Positions 47,409-62,674 are shown, counted from the stretch's first letter. The stretch: 64,000 nucleotides of DNA from Spongospora subterranea f. sp. subterranea (GCA_049724395.1 JAUGWO010000166.1:62001-126000); one strand, 5' to 3'. Notes: generated by a model from the sequence alone, not told the origin. Translations and numbers: made by a program.

Positions 47409-48948
47409 ATGAGACTTGTTGCCAGAGCTTCGGGGTTTCCTTCTACTGTGATTTTGCCCCGGGGATCGTATTTTCCAACACCAGCGTGTTTTCCAACACC
47501 AGCGAAAATGTCTTTGGCGGCCATAGCTAGTGCTTTTAGGCATGTATCAACTGGCCAACTCAGATGCCAGTTTGGCACCTTGAGTATGCGTTATTTTACG
47601 TCTGTGGCTACTGCCGAATTGGGGACTTCCGATGCGGTTTCGTCTGGCTTCGATTCCTCTGATTTCCGATTATCTCGTAATCTAGAGCGTTCTGAGTTGA
47701 GTGGGCAGATTAGCTAATTTTTTTTCAGCTGATCGCGCTCAGATGTTATCAAAGTTCTGGAAGTTGAGACAGAATGCTTTGAACCCCGAGCTGTGCCTTA
47801 ATCAGTCTAGGCTAATCGCTGAGTTGGCGACTTGTTCCTTGAGTAATTCCCGTTCACTAATCGCTATTGTTTTAGATTCAACTCACTTCAGAAGGTATAC
47901 GGCTATTGTCCTGTTGACTTCCATTTGAAGCTGCAGTACTTCTGTGGCAAAGGTAGCCATGAAAACGTCTTGGAAACCCTCAAGGATATAAAGTTTGTTG
48001 ATTTGCATGTTCTGCTTATATTCATTGCTGAAAACATTGCAGAAAAGCCGGTATTGCCTGTGATGTGTCCACGTTCAACATGGTGCTGCATAGCCTCGCG
48101 GAAGATCCAAAATATGAGTCATCTTGTCGGTCCATTTTATCTCAGATGATCAGCTTCGGTGATATCCTTATTAATGTCATATCAATTTTCACTCAACATT
48201 CGTTAAACCAGGTGTTAGTCCCGATGGGTCATCTTTCACTGCAGCGTTCAAAGCTCATATCAATGCTAAGAATGCGTCTGGAATCATCACGTTGTTAGGA
48301 AGTATGCTTCAAAGAGGGTTTTTCCCTCCCACCGAGCAGACGAATGCTGCTTTGAGCTTGTTCTGCGACGAACAATTGCTTGATGAGGTTTGAAACTCGA
48401 CGTTTGAGTCGTTGGAGAATTGATGGAGTGCAATATACACATAGACGCAATGGCTTCTTCAAGTCCTGATGCATAGCCCGTTTTCAACCGTCAATCCAGA
48501 CGTCGCTTGCCGCATCGTGCAATGCTTCGGTGCGCAGGCGCCTTCCGAGACAATTCTGAAACATATGTCCAACCTTCGGTGAGCTTATTATTCGTCTCTT
48601 ATAGATCTATCAAATAAGTCGGAACTTTTTGTAGAATCGAGCCAACTGAGGAATTGCTTGATAACTTGCTCCAAATTTTCGCCGAAAATGATGAAAACAC
48701 TCGGGTAACGTCGAACACGTGGATGCGATTGAGATTTCTAGCTCAACGTACTGACGGCTTAGATGATTAATATGATCAAATCTTCCGGAACGCCACCCTG
48801 TACCGTTATCGATTCTACTTCGAAAGCTCCGGCGCTTCCTAAGGCGTTGATGGACATTCACTCAGCACGCGGAGCAGCAAGAGCTCGAAGTTCTCGCTCG
48901 CCTGCGCGGCGCGACAATTTTCGTCAGACTCGCCATCGCCATTATTAA
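47409..48948 (+). CDS. Mitochondrial pentatricopeptide-repeat (PPR) protein
   Basis: PPR proteins bind organellar RNA through paired helices. The ATG at 47409 begins an Arg/Ser/Ala-rich, acid-poor leader (MRLVARASGFPSTVILPRGS, later AAIASAFRHVSTG) typical of mitochondrial targeting. After several introns of about 36-55 nt comes a PPR-type pair: ACDVSTFNMVLHSLAEDPKY then RSILSQMISFGVSPDGSSFT, followed by AFKAHINAKNASGIITLLGS and MLQRGFFPPTEQTNAALSLF. Further helices (VNPDVACRIVQCFGAQAPSE; IEPTEELLDNLLQIFAENDE) and a basic tail (ARARSSRSPARRDNFRQTRH) end at 48948. The G-x-x-PD-x-x-(S/T)(F/Y) phase is clear in two motifs; the rest are weaker. Join positions near 48000-48050 and 48390-48480 are approximate. 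Confidence 0.65.
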
Positions 48949-49066
48949 TCCTATCCTGCCTCATATATCCATTTCTAAAATGCATTGGTGTTTGTGTTAT
49001 ATTGAAAACAATAAATAACTAAGATATTGAAGCAATGAACTCAGTCATTTCGCAATTCATTCCGAT

Positions 49067-50129
49067 TTACGAGCGCCAAATCTTGATTGCCCCGTCATTC
49101 CCCGCTGAAATTAGCTGATTCTGAGTAGGATGAGCAGCTAATCGGATCACTACGCCTTTATGTCCCGGCAGTTTTTTTAACAATTCCCCGCTGACTAGAT
49201 CCCAACACCGGATTATGCCATCTTCAGCGCCGCTCAGAACAACGGCATCATCTTGAGCAAAACAAGAATCTATTTGAAATTTGTCGTTGACAAACTCTTT
49301 GCTCTTATATTCGTTCAACAGATCACTGTTTGAGCGATCGAATAGCCGAATTGTACTGTTCAGCAGGGACACCAGAACGCAATTGCCATCGGCGCTAACC
49401 CTCAAACACGTAATGGCCTCTCCCATGTGGTCAGTTGTTAAGCGTCCTGCCCTCATATCGTAAACTCTGATGCATCCATCTACGCTGCTGGTTAATATTT
49501 CGGTGTCGGTTGAAACAACCCGCGTGACACTACATGATGAATTAGATGATGATTGTCGATCAGAATACCCTAATCTAGAATACCGCAATCTACCTGTCTT
49601 TAGCATCCGCTAATGAAATAATCGGGTCTCGGCTTTGAGAGCGCATATCCCAAGCACAAACTGTCCGGTCATAAGAGGCTGATAATAAAACACTATCGTC
49701 GGCGTTAAACGCCACAGCATTCACTAGCTGTTCATGCCGGGCGAACCTCCTGATCACGCGAGACGTGGCAATCTCGGTGACAAACACAGTTCGATCACCA
49801 CCGCACGACGCCATTCGGGAGTTATCGTGGGAGCATGCGATATCCCTGACTTCATAGCCATGCGCCCCGCTATACTCTTTGATCAACGTCCCTTTCTCCG
49901 TGTTCCACAACCGGATGATCTTATCCCTCCCACCGCTGATGGCGTAATTCCCGTCCGAATTATAGGTCAGGGCTAGAACGGCGCCATCATGGGCAGGAAT
50001 ACTCAAGAACTCACGCGCGGGTAACGAAGTTGCCATATTGCCCTCCGTGATATCATTGTGCCTGACACCTACCACAGTGCCGACAAAAAACTGCGTCTGT
50101 GAGGTCAACGCTCGCTCTAGAGAGATCAT
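49067..50129 (-). CDS. WDR83: WD40-repeat protein WDR83 (MORG1)
   Basis: Seven-bladed beta-propeller scaffold that in animals associates with the spliceosome (C complex) and MAPK modules. Two exons: 50129-49594 and 49529-49067, with a 64-nt intron (49530-49593) that restores DAKDS-VTRVVSTDTEIL. Blades are visible as NYAISGGRDKIIRLWNTEKG, RMASCGGDRTVFVTEIATSR, VLLSASYDRTVCAWDMRSQS, ILTSSVDGCIRVYDMRAGRL, CVLVSLLNSTIRLFDRSNSD, AVVLSGAEDGIIRCWDLVSG and LISAGNDGAIKIWRS. The match to human WDR83 is collinear, including TYSGAHGYEV (human TYSGHGYEV). About 332 aa; an N-terminal extension of roughly 10-30 residues precedes the first blade. Confidence 0.93.
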
Positions 50130-50198
50130 GACTCAACTAGTTGGTCTGCGACATTTTGATTTCAGTGTTTAATATAGGGCGTTCTTTATTGATTAATC
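50130..50198. promoter_or_regulatory. Very short bidirectional promoter, WDR83 / LOTUS gene
   Basis: Only 69 bp separate the start codon of WDR83 (minus, 50129) from the inferred start of the LOTUS gene (plus, 50199). Core promoters and 5'UTRs of both must lie here or inside the coding regions. The sequence is AT-rich, with no clear TATA box. Confidence 0.45.
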
Positions 50199-50788
50199 AT
50201 GTTGGCGACAAGCGATGATGTGGGAACTGCTGTGGCTGGGTTTCGCTCCGTATCATCTGACCTGCTGTTAGGACTATGAGGAAGACATGCTGCATCGCAA
50301 ACCGCCGAAACCGCAGGGTCACGTCATTCCGCAACTGAACGTTCTGTCAAGAGAACTTCAACAGTTACTAGATCAAGAGCCAGGCAAAGTAATTAACCTA
50401 TGCGACTTGAGAGCAAAATATAACTACGCTTACAATCGGGAATTAGGTTTCAAGCTTGTCATGTTATCGTCATTACTGTGCTAATATATTTTATTTTCAG
50501 ATAAATTGGGGTACTCTAAGCTTGTTGACTGCATTGCTGCACTTCCTGGTCCAGTACGTATGGATAAGCTAGGCCCGCATGGGGCGTGCTTACGCCTTAC
50601 TGGAAGCTGCTCGAAAATATGCAGTTTTTTCCAAAAGCCCAAGTCGTGTACGTGATTGCGCCTTAGCGTTGTTGCATTGATTGACGCTGTTAGAAGGTTA
50701 TTACGGTGATTCTTGTCGTGGTGGAGTTCACGAATGTGAAAAATGCGGATCCCCTGAGCACGGCGCCTCACAATGTCTTTGCCGCTGA
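50199..50788 (+). CDS. Small LOTUS/OST-HTH-domain protein with CCHC zinc knuckle
   Basis: LOTUS domains are winged-helix RNA-binding modules. From the ATG at 50199, a short exon joins across a 40-50-nt intron to DYEEDMLHRKPPKPQGHVIP. The domain follows: LNVLSRELQQLLDQEPGKVI, LCDLRAKYNYAYNRELG then, after a 54-nt intron, DKLGYSKLVDCIAALPG. This matches the pattern L--EL--LL---PG-v-l--l---Y---fG--L----yG--kL--ll--lp. Near the 3' end the plus strand reads HECEKCGSPEHGASQC, a perfect C-x2-C-x4-H-x4-C zinc knuckle, with a stop at 50788. In 50560-50690 all three frames are open, so the linking splice is not fixed and the knuckle could belong to another product. RNA binding is inferred. Confidence 0.5.
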
Positions 50789-50850
50789 AAATCCATAAAT
50801 ATTTTCTTGGAATGTAACAAAAACGTGCTTGTTCGTCGACAACCGATGAA

Positions 50851-51306
50851 ATGCGTCGTTTTCGTCGGCCAGATTTTTTAAAAGCGGACTGTATTACGAC
50901 AGTTTTGTTGTTGGCACTGTTGGTGTTTGTTTTTAAGCTGCTGAAATCTTACGCACTCACATTATTTGTGTCTCTTTTTTTTTGCCGGATGGTCATCCTC
51001 TGTTACACAAATCGTAGCCAATCAATGATTCTGCTCTCATGTATCAACATGAACAGCAACTCTAAATACACTTTATTTTCTCTTTCAGCAACCTTTCCGT
51101 CGTTTCTGCAGGGAGCCTTTTTAGTGTGTACACAACAACGTGAGTGCTTGACGTCGGGTGAGAGTGTACCATGGGTTCACGGTGCCGCGCACCTTTTTGC
51201 GAGCACGGTTTCCGTCCCTGAAGAGCAACCCGGAATCTGTTGGAAAGCCACAAGGGGAGTCCTTCGTCAGTCACGCCGTTCTAGTTTCATTACACCAATT
51301 GGATTC
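50851..51306 (+). other. Open hydrophobic frame upstream of MCM2
   Basis: From the ATG at 50851 a frame starts MRRFRRPDFLKADCITTVLL and runs into a strongly hydrophobic stretch (LALLVFVFKLLKSYALTLFV), then stays open, in frame, into MCM2. A possible intron (about 51000-51090) interrupts it. It may be a tiny separate membrane protein, or only the MCM2 upstream region. Evolutionarily conserved MCM2 sequence begins at 51307, so an N-terminal membrane segment on MCM2 is unlikely. Confidence 0.2.
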
Positions 51307-55005
<3,699 letters not shown>

Positions 55006-55266
55006 ACTGCTTATTCAATTGTATTTCTGCAATGGCAAAAGGTGTTCACAATGCCTAATGTTAGAGCGTCTCGATAGCGTCGTGGGATAGGAACTGTGAT
55101 GGTTGTGCGAGCTCCAATTCGTAAATTGTAGCTTATAAATTTAGGCAATAGCATGCAGACTATTCAGCACAGCGGTCGCACCGTCTGGTTGTTTTTGATC
55201 GAAATATCGACCGTTTATTGTGCCATATTCTATGAACATGTTTCAATTGGGAGCTCTTGACGGCAA
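55006..55266. other. Convergent spacer MCM2 / MPST
   Basis: A 261-bp tail-to-tail spacer, AT-rich, presumably two 3'UTRs. Nothing else is seen. Confidence 0.35.
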
Positions 55267-56335
55267 TCACCCTAGAGTTGAGGGGTTAGAGACAGTATTT
55301 AAACCATATGACGATATTACCCATTCCGCCCATGAACCATCGTATAGCGATAAGCGGGATAACGGTATTCCTGATAGATGCAATCCGGCCATCAAAACAG
55401 CCGCTGTTATTCCACTGCCACAGGTCAGAATGATCGGAACGGAATTGTCGTCAACGTTGACACCAGCTTTACGAAATCTACCAGCACTGATCGCTCAGTA
55501 GCAAGTAATAAAGAACATGAACTGCTCACGTTTGCAGTATATAATCCTTGTTTGCGAATTTGGCAATACCTTGATCCTGAATTATTATCGACGTCCATGG
55601 CACATTCAATGAAAATGGTATGTGGCCGCAGCGTAAGCCTGGCCGCGGCTCTTGTTGACTTCCTCTGAACCTAGCACTCGATCTGGCGTCTACAACCTGC
55701 GCCGTTTTCGTCGATAGGTTCTCTTTCATGTCCTCAAGAGAACGAACCAAATCGGGTCGAAAAACGCATACCCAATCGTTTTTTGAAGGCTTAGGTTTAG
55801 GAGCCGGACCCGACTCAACGGGAAGACCTGAGATGACGGTTAGAAGCAGGATTTGAAACGCAGTCCATACTAGACAGACGATGCGACTTCCACGATGCTA
55901 GTCCGCCATCAAGGATAGAAACGTTTTGAATGCTAAAGGCAGTTAAAACGAACCATCCACGAGAACTGGACTGCATGCCGGCATTGTCATAAACGAAAAC
56001 GTGGTGATCTGGGCTCAGCCCGGCCTGGTTAAGGAAGGTTCCCATTTGATTAGCTGTTGGGAGCATGTGAGGTAGTGGATTCTTGACATCTTTGACACTT
56101 TCGAAATCAAGAAAAGTAGACCTATTAAGATATGGGATACATTGCGGTGTTAGTGATCAACAAAGAATAGTTTTGGTTATCACCCTTTAATTCGTTCTTT
56201 CCTGAATTCGGCCAGAGCATCACGGTTGGAACCGGGCATGTGCCATGATGCGTCAAGGAACGATACAGATCCAGAGCACTGATTGGGTTGAACCAACGTT
56301 GGTATGACAGATAAGAAACGCCTTGCGCCAGACAT
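55267..56335 (-). CDS. MPST: 3-mercaptopyruvate/thiosulfate sulfurtransferase (two rhodanese domains)
   Basis: Transfers sulfane sulfur from 3-mercaptopyruvate to thiols or cyanide; cysteine catabolism and H2S metabolism. The ATG at 56335 gives MSGARRFLSVIPTLVQPNQC. The first, inactive rhodanese domain has FLDASWHMPGSNRDALAEFR, then, across a 58-nt intron, STFLDFESVKDVKNPLPHML, VFVYDNAGMQSSSRGWFVLT and VSILDGGLASWK. The second, catalytic domain has QVVDARSSARFRGSQQEPRP, GLRCGHIPFSLNVPW and the active-site loop CGSGITA at 55402-55422, then GIPLSRLSLYDGSWAEWV, with a stop at 55267. CGSG(V/I)TA is typical of mercaptopyruvate rather than thiosulfate sulfurtransferase (CRKGVTA). The N-terminus is Arg-containing and could be mitochondrial. 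Confidence 0.92.
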
Positions 56336-56831
56336 TGAGTATAAGCCTGGTGGCGCCACTTAAGGTTGCGTGGAGCCTTAAATACTATGGTCCATACAGC
56401 TGATCGCACCTTTCATGATATGCCCCAGATAGGTTGTGGAGTCCCTCATGGTTAATTATTAACCCCATGATTTCCAGACACAAAGAACCGCCATGTTCTA
56501 TTGGCCCCAAGAGGCAAAGTTGTCCGTGATTTTGTTTCATACGGTCTGACTTGTATTAGCTCCTTGTTAGCCATACAAGCGCACATGCATTGTTCTAAGC
56601 ACTCGCGTTATTTCATCAAGCCATAATCAGGGCCGATTGAAAACTATACGGACCCTGACATCACCAAAAATATTTTGAACGAATGGCTCGTTTTTTCAAC
56701 AATTGCAAGTGCCATGTTGTTAAGACATGCTCCTTTGGCAAAGTTCGCTGTCGAATGAGAAGCAATAGAAATCACTTGAAAAAATGGCCACCCTGACCAG
56801 CAAAAGTAATTTTACACATAAATAAATTTGA
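56336..56831. other. Spacer with small palindrome
   Basis: About 500 bp between two minus-strand genes. A 15-nt palindrome, ggttaat-t-attaacc, lies at 56450-56464, flanked by catg on each side. It sits about 115 bp upstream of the sulfurtransferase start and may be a regulatory site. Otherwise AT-rich, with no gene. Confidence 0.4.
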
Positions 56832-58082
56832 TCAATCATCGTCGTCACTGAATTCATCTTCTGAATGAACCGTGTTACCAGCACAATACGTCTCGCACTG
56901 ATCATAAAGCTCTTCGGCCACTAACATTATTTCACTATGGCGAAATGTTGTTTGAAGGGTGAGAATTCCTACCCCTTTTGGGAAGTCTCGTCGGAAAAAT
57001 CCAGTTCCAGCCTATTGGTTCACCGAATACTTCGGTCAATAACGTCATGCGAGTCGCATGGCTTGAATTCCTGATTCCCTACATCAAATGTTCCAGTAAA
57101 GTGAATCAAGAAATAAAAAGGTTCCATAAAATACCTGAAGCTTATCGATATATGGCGTATTTTCGAATATTGCCGAGAGTTGATCCCATAGCATGACGGC
57201 GACGAAACAGCCAAACAAAACCGCTTCGAATAAATTGAGGAAAACTAAAATAATGATGTTCGGCGATACATCTGAACACTTCAGAACCAGATTTACATCT
57301 CAGTTGAATCGAACATATGAACTTCTGACCTTATCTGAATCGATAGCGCATCTGTAAATCCCAGCTCCGATAATGGAACCGGAGTACAAACATAGAACAC
57401 CAGTCCAGCAAAGAAATTGTATAAAATATTTTTGATTAAGGGCAGCAACACAGTTATTAATCCAGGGACTAAAATGAAGAGCAATCAGCATGACAACAAT
57501 GGACGCAAGCGTTTTGAGCAACTGACCAGTGATGATCCATTCTAGCGATGCACCGGGTGCATATGCTGCAATGGTGCGCACCTTTAGGCTTCACCGTTTT
57601 GCATTTCCGGCACACAGGCGGCAACGATACCTTTCATTGTCTTCAATGATAAAGCGAAGGAGCAAAACCGGTCGTCACCTTTTTCGCTTGAAGAATTGTC
57701 GCTGATGTCCTGACTCCGTCAAATATTTGTGCTTGTGGCATAGTTTGGGGAATATAGTGTCGTGGGACAAACCCTGGGTCAGCAAACTGGGCCCGAAAAT
57801 GCGACATCAATGCTAAGTAATATGAGTTGGGCGTTGAAAAGTAATATCAGGGGCTTTTCATAGCATGCATACCGAATATAGAACACGCTGTGTACAAAAG
57901 AGAATGAATGTAATCTAGGCCCGATGAACTTAAAATTATCAAATAAACCTATTAAAAGCAACGTGAATAAGAGAGATAAATCTTTGGTTGGAGTTGATAA
58001 ATACAGTGACATATTGAGAATATACAATAAGTATGATGGTTAATGATGAGCAGAACGCCCCAAACGGATCCAGGGAGGACAT
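56832..58082 (-). CDS. ZDHHC: DHHC palmitoyltransferase, ZDHHC3/7-like
   Basis: Multi-pass protein S-acyltransferase of Golgi/endomembranes. The start at 58082 gives MSSLDPFGAFCSSLTIILIV (first membrane helix; an in-frame ATG at 58148 is the alternative). Helix 2 leads into AQFADPGFVPRHYIPQTMP (the TDPG-type motif). The Cys-rich domain is complete: VCRKCKTVKPKGAHHCSICT, RCIARMDHHC (about 57527-57565) and, across a 51-nt intron, PWINNCVAALNQKYFIQFLC. Helices 3 and 4 are CWTGVLCLYSGSIIGAGIYR and LFEAVLFGCFVAVMLWDQLS, followed by AIFENTPYIDKLQ, close to ZDHHC3/7 (ICNDETEIERLK). The TTxE motif is replaced by EVFGEPIGWNWIFPTRLP nearby. The acidic tail SEDEFSDDDD stops at 56832. Catalytic DHHC is intact. 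Confidence 0.9.
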
Positions 58083-58123
58083 CCATATCGTGAATTCCGA
58101 GAACGCATAGCGTAATGATCGAT

Positions 58124-58140
58124 GCCAGCCATTGGCTGGC
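58124..58140. repeat. 17-nt perfect palindrome near divergent starts
   Basis: gccagcca-t-tggctggc forms 8-nt arms around one base, about 40 bp upstream of the DHHC gene's likely start. The half-site gatgccagcca recurs at 58156-58166. It is a possible dimer-binding site in a short divergent promoter. Confidence 0.5.
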
Positions 58141-58156
58141 CCCTGCATCCTGTCGG

Positions 58157-59092
58157 ATGCCAGCCAGTGAACGGCTTGTACCGTCGATGAGGTTATCTGG
58201 TCTGATTAGACACGCTCATGAGGCGGCAAGCGTGGCAGATGATGGTTCCGGTCAAGGCGGCTCAATCTGTCCTCCCGGCGAGCTGTTGTTGCGATATTGC
58301 AGACGGTGTGAAAATGACGACGATCCAAATTGCAACAGAGAGAGAGGGGTGTGGGGGTGGGGTACAGTAACTCAATCATCCCCACTTCCCATGTTTTAGC
58401 GGCGTGGCCTCCCCGTCATCGACTGTGGAGCTGCACCAGCCTTGTTGGCGAACAGACAGCAACAGCAACAACAGGTTTATGTCACGTCCTGTCTGGACAG
58501 CTGTAACAAATCTATTGTAATGACATTGTTGATGTTCTGCTATGTTCGTTGGTTTCAAACATCACTTGTTCATGTGCGTCCGCCTTTAACTAGCACTTTC
58601 TTATCGCAATGGCGAAACTATGAGAAGTGCAAATTACGATCGTAGCGTCAGAGAAAATGACATCAGCTTTTTCTTGGCTCACCCTTACACGCGCTTTATG
58701 GGTATGTGAAATACACGACCACTCAAATTATCCATGCGACATTCCAAGAGTTCCTCGGCACGTGCTCCAACGGTCTGCGAGTAGCCTGGATGGCGTCCAG
58801 GGCGATAATTTTCGATTGAATTGTTAGAGCCAGCGTTGTTACAGGTATTGTGATCTAGACATCAGCTATGTTTTTCATCGTTCTCTTATCCAGTTTGAAT
58901 ACCTTACGTAAGGTTCGTTGCACCTATTGATTATCTCAATAGAAGTTCGATTCTTCAAACAGAATTTGCCTATGCAAGATGCAGATTTCTCAGGGTACGG
59001 CATCGTAGCGCTAATAAATTTCAGATTGGTCTGATGATGAACGTTCTTTGCTGAACAAACGCCCGCATTACGTCTACTCGTACAATAAATAG
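58157..59092 (+). CDS. Possible multi-exon gene of unknown function
   Basis: A chain of exons can be read from the ATG at 58157: MPASERLVPSMRLSGLIRHA, PPGELLLRYCRRCENDDDPN, RRGLPVIDCGAAPALLANRQ (with six Gln), VYVTSCLDSCNKSIVMTLLM, LSYRNGETMRSANYDRSVRE, NDISFFLAHPYTRFM, then short exons ending DWSDDERSLLNKRPHYVYSY-NK with a stop at 59092. All joins use GT-AG introns of about 30-52 nt and hold frame. With such short introns the chain could be over-fitted. Cys-rich; no family recognised. Its stop codon would abut the stop of the convergent glycosyltransferase-like gene. Confidence 0.3.
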
Positions 59093-60194
59093 TTAATTTA
59101 ACTTATATTTTTGGCGAAAAAGTTCAGTTAGATCTTTTCGTCTATCATATTGATGAACAATAGCATATGGAACAGGTTCCGGCTGTGTTTTTGCAGAAAA
59201 AACCACGTTGTTTCGTATCGGCGCGTCAGAAACAGACATGGCTTGAATATGAGCAATCTTCCCATCTTCAATGCGAATGATGTGTAAATTCGGTATCTTC
59301 TGTGTCCATACAATGACATTATGCACACCCTGATCGACTCCATTTCGTTCGCATTGTGCACGGCCGATCAGTGCTGCTGACATCCGATTCATATAATCCA
59401 ATATAGCTCCCGCTCGGCCCAAAGTGACGCCTGAGCAGGATATAGTTTTCATTGATACAGCACGTAAAATGTCATCGCCAAAGCAATCTTGAACCCAACC
59501 ACGGTTCCAATCGCACTGTGGAAAACGTTTAGTGTCGAAATTTGCATTTGACGAAAAGACTTACTGATATTATGGGTCCTCCAGCCTCTAAAGATACCCA
59601 AAGGCCATCCTCATCAGGCGAGATAATTTCAAATGGATCGCTTTGAAACACTGTGTCCCGCACATCAACCAGCAATACGCGACTCATGGGATTTAATTTC
59701 GCCGCAGAGACGAAGTTTCGCAATAAAACCCATCTGTAATTTGATGGATGAAACTTCCGGATTTGGGTAGGAAACATTGTGTCGAAATTGACCAATACGG
59801 TTTCTACGTCGTGTTCGTTTAGAAACCGCTTATGCTCCTCTGGTGCCGCAATTCCCATGAAAAGTACCAACCGGGCGTCATTGGTCGCTTCTCGAAACGA
59901 TTTGACAAATACAACAAGATCTTGCAAACTGATTCCTGACGCCATTCCTAAACATATATCTTGTTGCGAACTATCGGGGTTCACCAGAACTTCGGTTTCG
60001 ATTAACTCTGGTGAAGGTCCAACACCAGCATGCCAAAGTAACGATAGTGCTAGAATTTGAAGAGTAAACGACACTACGATGATAGCCAGCGTAATGGTCG
60101 TCGTCATCCTTGGTTTGCATGCTGTCTGCCAGGCCGATTGGTCATCTGATGTTCTCATTAAAGCCATGAGCACAAGTAAACGATGTACATACAC
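59093..60194 (-). CDS. Type II membrane glycosyltransferase-like protein
   Basis: An N-terminal cytosolic part (MALMRTSDDQSAWQTACKPR) is followed by one membrane helix (TLAIIVVSFTLQILALSLLW, residues about 35-55) and a lumenal domain. The lumenal part has QDICLGMASGISLQDLVVFV, ARLVLFMGIAAPEEHKRFLN, FHPSNYRWVLLRNFV and a DxD-like motif in RVLLVDVRDTVFQSDPFEII. After an intron at about 59520-59572 comes DWNRGWVQDCFGDDILRAVS, then SCSGVTLGRAGAILDYMNRM and HNVIVWTQKIPNLHIIRIED, ending KYKLN at 59093. D-x-RD-x-x-FQ-DPF and the C-S-G-x-x-x-G acceptor region are typical of GT-A-fold enzymes of plant and oomycete type II proteins. Donor and acceptor are unknown. Start 60194 or the Met 12 codons later. 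Confidence 0.7.
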
Positions 60195-61356
60195 AAGCGA
60201 CGAGATATCTTCGACTACTTTGTGGGTTTCTCAGTTGAGTAAATTCCCGAAAAAGGTCCGTACCATCTCTGGACGTTCAACACGCGCGACCTTTATTGGC
60301 CATTTTTCAGACGAGATGTTTACGCCTTTGTATGGTTTTGGCTCCCAAATCCTGCCGGCGACGGCTATCGATTTGCGACAGCGACAAAGATTTTGGCAGA
60401 ATCGATATTTCTAACTTACTCGAAAAATCGGTAGTCAAACTTTTTCTACTCTGATCAATCAAGCTCATCAAGAAATGGTTTCGGCGCACGGAAATTTGCT
60501 CGGCCTGTCCGCTAAAATCACAGAAGAGCTCCCAAAACTTCCAACGCCAATTCCGCCAATTCAAACAACGAGCCTTCTAAAAGAACTTAACGCCCGTAAA
60601 CACAACCTCAAGAGTGGGCAAGTGCGCCGGAACCATTTATTGATGAGCGTGATTATCGTTTGATCAGGGTTTGGCTAGTTCGCTGTCAGTTAGACGTTTT
60701 CGCTCATCCTTTTTTTGTTTTTGAGTGGCTTATCAGCGAAGCGAATCTAGGAAGCGGTCGAGCATGCTTTAGAAAATTGACGACCATCTAAAGTCCAGGG
60801 CGTTATGAATACTCGGGAAGGGTGCTGACGACACGGCGCTCAGAAATCCGCTCGCCCTGTCCGCAGCGCCAATTCCGCCAAGCCAATTGCAAAGGGAAAT
60901 TGATTTATCCTTTGAAGACCTCGCCAATTAAGCCGTTTGATTGGCATTTGGCATAAAAAATAAACACTTTTGAGACAGTTTTTGGGGCTGTTTCCACAAA
61001 ACGCCGACAGTTTGTGACAAGAAGTACTTTTCCTCCGCGTTGATTGGTTTGGTTCCTATTGAGCAAATATCAATCTGCCATTTCAAGCGATAGCGAGCCG
61101 TTGATCCAGTCATTTCAACAATCGTCGTGCGCCGGGATGATTGCAACCTCTATAGCTCCTCAGGTACTGTAAAACAGATTTATTTTGCCATTTCTCGAAT
61201 CATGAGATGAGCGCACATTTCCGTGGAGACGCCATAGGGTATAATTACAGTATTAGCTGGTATCGTAATTGGGTTTCTCTGTTTATGGTGGTTCAACAGA
61301 GGGGGGTGCGCACATTTCTCGTATCGCTCGACATTCTCATCTCGTCGGTTTAGGAT
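60195..61356. other. 1.2-kb region without a resolved gene
   Basis: Several frames look protein-like at once at 60170-60660, for example plus-strand LLEKSLIKKWFRRTEICSAC and MVSAHGNLLGLSAKITEELP, and a minus-strand frame at 60307-60564. None shows recognisable similarity. The segments at about 60495-60560 and 60845-60890 share the words gctcg-cctgtccgc and gccaattccgcca, perhaps a small duplication. 60900-61356 holds the presumed Rab6 promoter. Confidence 0.35.
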
Positions 61357-62440
<1,084 letters not shown>

Positions 62441-62674
62441 TTTTTTCAGTATTATCCCAAACTAATTGAACTACAATTTTACTCATGAGTCGCGACTTAA
62501 TTAATTTAGTAGCTTATTCTATAGGGAAAATGGAGTCTGAAGTAGCGCCGAAGGTTCGTTTTCGGGGACTGTGGGCACTGGCTTATTGTAGAATCCTTGT
62601 TCTAGCTTGGCCTTGAACTCAGTTAGCTGATCCCTAGTCAATTTTTAATCAGAAAGTTTTTCGGTGTTGCGCAG
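62441..62674. other. Convergent spacer Rab6 / CCCH gene
   Basis: A 234-bp tail-to-tail spacer, AT-rich, presumably overlapping 3'UTRs. No gene is seen. Confidence 0.35.

Noticed and set aside
50851-51306. MCM2 with an N-terminal membrane anchor
   Set aside because: The frame is open by chance and probably interrupted by an intron; conserved MCM2 sequence starts at 51307, and MCM2 is a soluble nuclear protein.
55220-55668. Plus-strand coding frames in the sulfurtransferase region
   Set aside because: The minus strand carries the conserved catalytic loop CGSGITA and adjoining rhodanese motifs, so the plus-strand frames are shadows.
60307-60660. Definite gene in the GT-Rab6 spacer
   Set aside because: Several frames on both strands look equally protein-like and none has recognisable similarity, so no call can be supported.
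60495-60890. Repeat pair between 60495-60560 and 60845-60890
   Set aside because: Only short shared words with different spacing; too weak for a repeat call.
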